Assembly: GCF_000311785.1 (NCBI RefSeq)
Contig: NZ_HE978535.1
Coordinates: 571,922-635,921, forward strand
Length of the DNA stretch: 64,000 nucleotides
Direction of reading: 5' to 3'
From: Brevibacillus massiliensis
GTDB taxonomy: Bacteria; Bacillota; Bacilli; Brevibacillales; Brevibacillaceae
The position numbers and the translations under genes were made by a program. The notes under the pieces are model-generated. The model made no database searches and was not told the origin of the DNA. It saw only the letters and a list, made by a program, of their open reading frames with translations. Positions 60,395-64,000 of the stretch are shown here, in pieces. Position 1 is the stretch's first letter. Each line of letters begins with the position of its first letter.

Positions 60395-61245
60395 GAACCC
60401 TCCCTGTCCATGACCAGATCAGCCGCCTGGCGAATCACCTGTCTGACAAGCGCAGGCGCAAACCCTGCTTCCGTCAGGCCGCTGACCGCCGCAAACAGCG
60501 GGTCTGCTTCATAGAGGCCGGGCTTGAACAGCAGCCCTGTCTCTCTGGTTATGGTACCAAGCGGCACCTGATACGTTTCCAGGTGTTGATATTCGCAGGC
60601 TTCGTTCAAACGATCCGGACTTTGCCGGATGACGAACGACAAGCTTGTGATGCGATGTTGCCGGCTCACAAAAAAAACACTCTTCCAAAAGCCGAACGGA
60701 ACTTTTATCTGGCAGCCGGGCCTGTCGTTGACGCCGCAGTACTCTTCATCTGTTTCCTTGTAAATCGGACCGGTGATCACGAGCATTCTTTTCCCGCTTT
60801 TCAGACGATGGAGAATCCAGTCCTCCAGGCAGTTCCAGATCCCCGTGTTGAAATTGTGGTGCTGCAGGACAATATTGGCGTAACAAAACGAGTCATAGTT
60901 GGCTTTTTCCGCTTCCGGGCGCGTTCCCCAGCAGACGTCTTTTCTGCGCGTCAAATGCCCCCTGTCGTAGTCGTTCTGGACGTAGTATTCAGGGCCGACT
61001 TGATATTCTGCGCCGATCCGCTCATCGAAGTGCCACGACTTGTTCTTCCTCGGGATCTCCAAAAATTGGCCTTCATCCACGCACGCGGCAGAATAGACCG
61101 CGAATTTTCGCCTTGCGTTCATCACAATCGAAAAGTGGGTAAAGTCATACACTCTGCCATCCTGCAGCGCATCTTCCGCCGTTTTTCCCTGCAAGCGGGG
61201 CAGCGGAACCTCCTCTCCGAGAAAAAAAGGATCGTAACCCGTCAT
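60391..61245 (-). CDS. DNA/RNA non-specific endonuclease (NUC1/EndA family)
   Basis: This 284-aa beta-beta-alpha-metal nuclease has the family signature DRGH (residues 94-97, His97 as general base) followed by LTRRKDV. The downstream Asn-containing helix (FCYANIVLQHHNFNTGIWNCLED) binds the metal ion, and MLVITGPIYKE completes the core. The start at 61245 is supported by GAGAGGAGAGG and avoids overlap with the ATL gene. No signal peptide is visible, so unlike most secreted NucA-type enzymes it would be cytosolic, unusual for a non-specific nuclease. The usual role is nucleotide scavenging or defence; here a protected or toxin-like role is open. Confidence 0.9.
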   Translation of the reverse strand: MTGYDPFFLGEEVPLPRLQGKTAEDALQDGRVYDFTHFSIVMNARRKFAVYSAACVDEGQFLEIPRKNKSWHFDERIGAEYQVGPEYYVQNDYDRGHLTRRKDVCWGTRPEAEKANYDSFCYANIVLQHHNFNTGIWNCLEDWILHRLKSGKRMLVITGPIYKETDEEYCGVNDRPGCQIKVPFGFWKSVFFVSRQHRITSLSFVIRQSPDRLNEACEYQHLETYQVPLGTITRETGLLFKPGLYEADPLFAAVSGLTEAGFAPALVRQVIRQAADLVMDREGS

Positions 61246-61306
61246 CGCGCTGTCCTCTCCTCTCCCGTTTACATGGTCTTTAGGAGCTGGACTCCCTTTG
61301 TATCCA

Positions 61307-61657
61307 TTATACATCCATGTCAGGGTCGAACGGCAAATCTCTGCCGCTTGGATGGTGTTGACAAACGGCCAGATTAACGCGATGATCGTCCGTAAACACA
61401 ACGCCTTCCCCCTGGAGATAGAGCAGCTGCATCGTGTACAACTCATCGTCCTTTAACCCGATCTCGCCTTTTGCGTTGATCACTCTGTGCCAGGGCAGAC
61501 GATGCTTTCTGCTCATGGCGTGCAGAATTCTGACGACCTGCCTGGCTCCCCTCGGGCTACCGGCCAATGCCGCGATTTGCCCGTATGTCATCACTTTTCC
61601 CGGCGGAATCTGTTTGATCATCTCAATAGCCCGTTCCGTAGACTGCTTCATGCTCAT
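61307..61657 (-). CDS. Alkyltransferase-like protein (ATL)
   Basis: This 116-aa protein has the DNA-binding domain of O6-alkylguanine transferases (PPGKVMTYGQIAALAGSP, ARQVVRILHAM), but the active PCHR is replaced by PWHR (Trp56). ATL proteins cannot accept alkyl groups; they bind O6-alkylguanine lesions and pass them to nucleotide excision repair. The true transferase is encoded at 30202-30753. Length is standard (100-120 aa). It lies upstream of the endonuclease gene in the same direction. Confidence 0.94.
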   Translation of the reverse strand: MSMKQSTERAIEMIKQIPPGKVMTYGQIAALAGSPRGARQVVRILHAMSRKHRLPWHRVINAKGEIGLKDDELYTMQLLYLQGEGVVFTDDHRVNLAVCQHHPSGRDLPFDPDMDV

Positions 61658-61789
61658 CTACCATCCTTGTTTTTCGCTGTGCGGCCTCTGAAGGATCAGG
61701 TCAACCCCTGCGAGACCCCGGAGCAGGGCGGGCGGAAGCTGCTTTCCCTTCTTCCGCAGATGCGTATCTGCTACAATCCCCAGCTTCAT
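61658..61789 (-). pseudogene. YfcE-type metallophosphoesterase N-terminal remnant
   Basis: The frame reads MKLGIVADTHLRKKGKQLPP, then LLRGLAGVDLIL, the first ~33 residues of a YfcE/YsnB phosphodiesterase with the first metal motif ADTH. The next motif (HAGD) is missing, and the frame runs into the ATL start region. GAAGGG lies before the ATG at 61789, so the original translation start survives. Confidence 0.65.
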
Positions 61790-62038
61790 GCGATTCCCTT
61801 CTTTTTCGTTTTTTGCTTCCTCTCTGTTTGGCGACTTGTATCCATACATGGAATGGTCGGCCCATACCTTGCGAATGGCTAACGAAACGGGCAGCCCCCG
61901 AGCCACCCAACGCAAAGCTGACAAAATGTTGGCCTCATCGTCAAATTGTACAACAATCCGCATCGTCGTTGGATTCAGATCATGTTTCAGCTCTTCCCAG
62001 CCCATCGCTGAGTACCCGTCATTTCCGTATGTTCGCAA
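61790..62038 (-). CDS. Uncharacterised open frame (low support)
   Basis: The frame from 62038 (MRTYGNDGYSAMGWEELKHD...) continues in phase into the metallophosphoesterase relic. It includes IVVQFDDEANILSALRWVARGLPVSLAIRKVW, which looks protein-like rather than random, but matches no family I know. No ribosome binding site is evident. It may be the degraded end of another gene fused by a lost stop codon. Confidence 0.25.
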
Positions 62039-62180
62039 ATCTGCGAAGTCTTGGAATTTCGGGTTTTTTTATCTGCATCAAGCGGCGAATGGCTCTGGCG
62101 CATTCGGGATGTATGGTTGGGTTCGTCCGCAAGCGCTCAGCCACCTTCTCTGGTTGATCGCATCGAATACAAAAAATCAT
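62019..62180 (-). CDS. Uncharacterised 53-aa open frame (low support)
   Basis: MIFCIRCDQPEKVAERLRTN...IRRLMQIKKPEIPRLRR lies directly behind the aspartokinase terminator. It is basic, helical in character, and overlaps the next open frame by 20 bases. It has no clear ribosome binding site or promoter, and I do not recognise it. It could be a small gene or a relic. Confidence 0.25.
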   Translation of the reverse strand: MIFCIRCDQPEKVAERLRTNPTIHPECARAIRRLMQIKKPEIPRLRRFANIRK

Positions 62181-62206
62181 ACACGGTTTTTCCAAAAAAT
62201 ACAAAG

Positions 62207-62231
62207 ATGCCCCTCCGGCAGAAGGGCATCC
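62207..62231 (-). terminator. Terminator after aspartokinase
   Basis: Minus-strand GATGCCC and GGGCATC around TTCTGCCGGAG, followed by TTTGTATTTTTTG. It lies 21 bp behind the stop at 62252. Confidence 0.85.
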
Positions 62232-62251
62232 GCTTGGCTGCGTCGTTTCGC

Positions 62252-63631
62252 TCAAATGGCCTGACGCGATTGTTGTTGATCGGCAAAAAACTCGTTGTAC
62301 AAAGCGATGACGGCCCGGTCCGCATCTACCTCTTTCACCCCGAACATCATGCTGACTTCGGACGAGCCTTGATTGATCATTTCCAGGTTTACCTTTGCCT
62401 TCGCCAGCGCAGCCGTCGCTTTGGCGGAAGTGCCGACCGAATGTCTCATTCCCTCGCCGACGATCATGACGAGAGCCAGGTCATCTTCAATAAAAACATC
62501 ATCGACTTGCAATTCCCGGCGAATTCGTTCCACCACCCGGGACCGAATGGCTTCGGTGAAATCCTTTTTGCGCAGGATGACGGAAATATTGTCGATTCCC
62601 GAAGGGGTGTGTTCGTAGGACAAACCCTCTTCTTCAAGAATTTGCAGCAGGCGCCGGCCAAACCCGATTTCCCGATGCAGCAGGTACTTGCTGACATAGA
62701 TGCTGCAAAAACCTGTGTCGCTCGCGATGCCGGACACCCGATTTTCGCTGGCCTCTCTCTCCGATACGATCATCGTGCCGGGAGCGCTTGGGTTGTTCGT
62801 GTTTTTTACGCACACTGGAATCCCCGCACGGTATGCCGGAAGCAGCGCTTCCTCGTGAAACACGGTAAAGCCCGCGTAAGAAAGCTCTCTCATCTCGCGG
62901 TATGTGATTACGCGAATTTCTTTGGGATGCTTCACCAAATTCGGATTGACGGCATAAACGGAGTCGACGTCGGTGAAATTTTCGTACAAGTCCGCCTTGA
63001 CGGCTGCCGCCAGGATCGAGCCGGTGATGTCTGAGCCGCCCCGGGAAAATGTGACCAGGATTCCTTCTTTCGTATATCCAAAAAAACCGGGGAAAATCAC
63101 GATTCCTTTGCGGTCCCGCAAAGCGCGCAGCCGTTCGTATGATTCAGGCAGGACTTGAGCGTTTCCGGCTTCATCCGTGACGAACAGCCCTGCGTCGAGA
63201 GGATTTACATACTCGGCTTCTTCGCCCAGGCTCCTCAGATAATGAGCCACCAGCTTGGCGCAAGTGTCCTCACCTGCCGCTTTTACTGCATCGATAAACC
63301 GGGCAGCGTCCGCGGTGTTTTTTGCCGTCAGGATTTCCTGCAGGTCGGCCGTGAGCGTTTCCGTGACCTCCCGGGAAAGCTGAAGCTCCTCGGCAATTTC
63401 TGTATAACGTTGGAAAATCTTCTGTTTGATCTCTTCTGCCTGGCCATCGGCGAGGTATTTTTCCCCGTAGGCGATCAAGAGATCCGTCACTTTGATGTCT
63501 TCTTTGAATCGTTTTCCCGGTGCCGAAACCACGACCAAACGCCGCTCGGCATCCGCTCTGATGATGTCACACACTTTCCTGATCTGGGCTGCGCTCGCAA
63601 GTGAGGTTCCCCCGAATTTTGCTACTTTCAT
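62252..63631 (-). CDS. Aspartokinase (monofunctional, ACT-regulated)
   Basis: This ~459-aa enzyme phosphorylates L-aspartate in the first step to lysine, threonine, methionine and diaminopimelate. It has KFGGTS at the start, VVVSAPGKRFKED, VIFPGFFGYTKEG, FSRGGSDITGSILAAAVKADLYENFTDVD (cut as landmarks) and two C-terminal ACT domains. In these EGMRHSVGTSAKATAALAKA and VNLEMINQGSSEVSMMFGV form the feedback site. The ATG at 63631 follows GGAGGAG. It is monocistronic with a terminator. No lysine riboswitch is recognisable in the 140 bases upstream. The length is that of the single-chain type rather than the 400-aa alpha/beta LysC with internal start. Confidence 0.93.
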   Translation of the reverse strand: MKVAKFGGTSLASAAQIRKVCDIIRADAERRLVVVSAPGKRFKEDIKVTDLLIAYGEKYLADGQAEEIKQKIFQRYTEIAEELQLSREVTETLTADLQEILTAKNTADAARFIDAVKAAGEDTCAKLVAHYLRSLGEEAEYVNPLDAGLFVTDEAGNAQVLPESYERLRALRDRKGIVIFPGFFGYTKEGILVTFSRGGSDITGSILAAAVKADLYENFTDVDSVYAVNPNLVKHPKEIRVITYREMRELSYAGFTVFHEEALLPAYRAGIPVCVKNTNNPSAPGTMIVSEREASENRVSGIASDTGFCSIYVSKYLLHREIGFGRRLLQILEEEGLSYEHTPSGIDNISVILRKKDFTEAIRSRVVERIRRELQVDDVFIEDDLALVMIVGEGMRHSVGTSAKATAALAKAKVNLEMINQGSSEVSMMFGVKEVDADRAVIALYNEFFADQQQSRQAI

Positions 63632-63773
63632 CTCCGTCTCCTCCACTATCTATCCAAGCTGTGAAAAGCTCTTTGTCGTCATTTGTATGCAATTGGCTAT
63701 CCATGCACATGAGTCTAGGTTAAATGACTTTTTGCAAAAAGACAAGTGTTCTTTTGGGGTGGACACGAATCAT

Positions 63774-63983
63774 TTACGATTTCTCGATAATCGCCTGAAC
63801 CCTGCCGATTTGCCCGTCCTGGAGGCGAACCTTGATTCCCCGCGGGTGATGAGCTGAATTCGTGAGGATGTCTTTCACAATCCCGCGTGTTGTCTTCCCG
63901 GTTTTTTGATCTTTTTTCAAAATGATCTCTACCTCGCGACCTGGGTGGATGTCTTTGCGATGTTGTCCGTGTTTGTTCGTCAT
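63774..63983 (-). CDS. YwbE family protein
   Basis: This 69-aa protein matches the YwbE (DUF2196) family: IHPGREVEIILKKDQKTGKTTRGIVKDIL and HHPRGIKVRLQDGQIGRVQ (landmarks). It is a small basic beta-barrel-like protein of unknown function, widespread in Bacillales. GGAG lies about ten bases before the start. Probably monocistronic; about 140 bases separate it from the aspartokinase gene. Confidence 0.9.
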   Translation of the reverse strand: MTNKHGQHRKDIHPGREVEIILKKDQKTGKTTRGIVKDILTNSAHHPRGIKVRLQDGQIGRVQAIIEKS

Positions 63984-64000
63984 TTGGTCTGGAGTGCTCC

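Noticed and set aside
61246-61446. Extended N-terminus of the endonuclease (67 extra residues)
   Set aside because: It would overlap the ATL gene, contains no domain, and a good ribosome binding site exists before the Met at 61245.
63632-63773. Possible lysine riboswitch in front of aspartokinase
   Set aside because: Only about 140 bases are available and none of the conserved lysine-riboswitch segments can be seen.
1-64000. CRISPR arrays, tRNA and rRNA genes, prophage
   Set aside because: I saw no regularly spaced repeats, no tRNA-like CCA-ended cloverleaf runs, no rRNA-like conserved blocks and no phage structural genes on either strand.

Overview
The window looks like a chromosomal segment of a Gram-positive, endospore-former-type bacterium (Firmicutes, Bacillales; a Brevibacillus/Paenibacillaceae-like host fits best). 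The reasons are strong AGGAGG-type ribosome binding sites, frequent GTG and TTG starts, a YwbE-family protein, MocR/GntR regulators, a YcdB/YcdC-type protein beside an ECF sigma factor, and futalosine-pathway menaquinone genes. The genus cannot be fixed from sequence reading alone. I see no rRNA, tRNA, CRISPR array or prophage. Most genes lie on the minus strand.

Layout. 1-0.6 kb: a frameshifted IS200/IS605-type tnpB remnant with its end hairpin. 0.7-5.9 kb: a MocR regulator, then a copper operon (copZ, copA, and a siroheme-reductase-like protein with an incomplete cysteine set) behind a textbook promoter with a CsoR-like box. 5.9-6.6 kb: decayed SDR and ABC-F remnants overlapped by an intact-looking 56-aa zinc-ribbon gene. 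6.7-8.8 kb: a reactive-sulfur operon (rhodanese remnant, DsrE-like protein, rhodanese-metallo-beta-lactamase fusion, TusA) behind a CstR-like operator. 8.9-10.4 kb: serine hydrolase remnant and a 5'-truncated ammonia-lyase homologue lacking the MIO triad. 10.5-16.1 kb: sugar or cyclitol catabolism (MFS transporter, Gfo/Idh/MocA oxidoreductase, DUF993 protein, TIM-barrel isomerase) with an AraC regulator. 16.2-18.6 kb: MocR regulator divergent from a frameshifted EamA exporter, with direct-repeat operators between them.

18.7-28.6 kb: a probable exopolysaccharide locus: two membrane-anchored TIM-barrel glycosidase-like proteins, a UDP-sugar dehydrogenase, a processive GT2 synthase, a HEAT-repeat membrane protein and a receiver protein whose phosphoacceptor Asp is Glu; a divergent polysaccharide deacetylase sits alongside. 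It is the best candidate for a little-described system. 28.5-31.4 kb: frameshifted DMT transporter and a translationally coupled alkylation-repair operon (adaA-ogt-alkA). 31.5-37.6 kb: amide and amine catabolism (acetamidase remnant, YtcJ-like amidohydrolase, APC permease, peptidase C26) with a MerR-zinc ribbon-methyltransferase-like regulator. 37.6-42.7 kb: two-component system plus MacB-like ABC transporter. 43.1-45.9 kb: ECF sigma factor with a membrane-anchored YcdB/YcdC-like partner. 46.2-53.5 kb: branched-chain-type (Liv) ABC importer with M20 peptidase and nitrilase-family amidase.

53.6-58.3 kb: second copper ATPase, YtkA-like lipoprotein, SafE/UreH-like membrane protein (plausibly copper supply to respiratory oxidases) and an orphan LuxR-type response regulator. 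58.4-60.0 kb: mqnB-mqnD. 60.1-62.2 kb: a DNA/RNA non-specific endonuclease with a coupled 61-aa protein, an alkyltransferase-like protein (PWHR) and small remnants. 62.2-64 kb: aspartokinase and YwbE. A striking general property is the number of broken genes (at least eleven), which points to active local gene loss or, for the single-base frameshifts, possibly to assembly errors.
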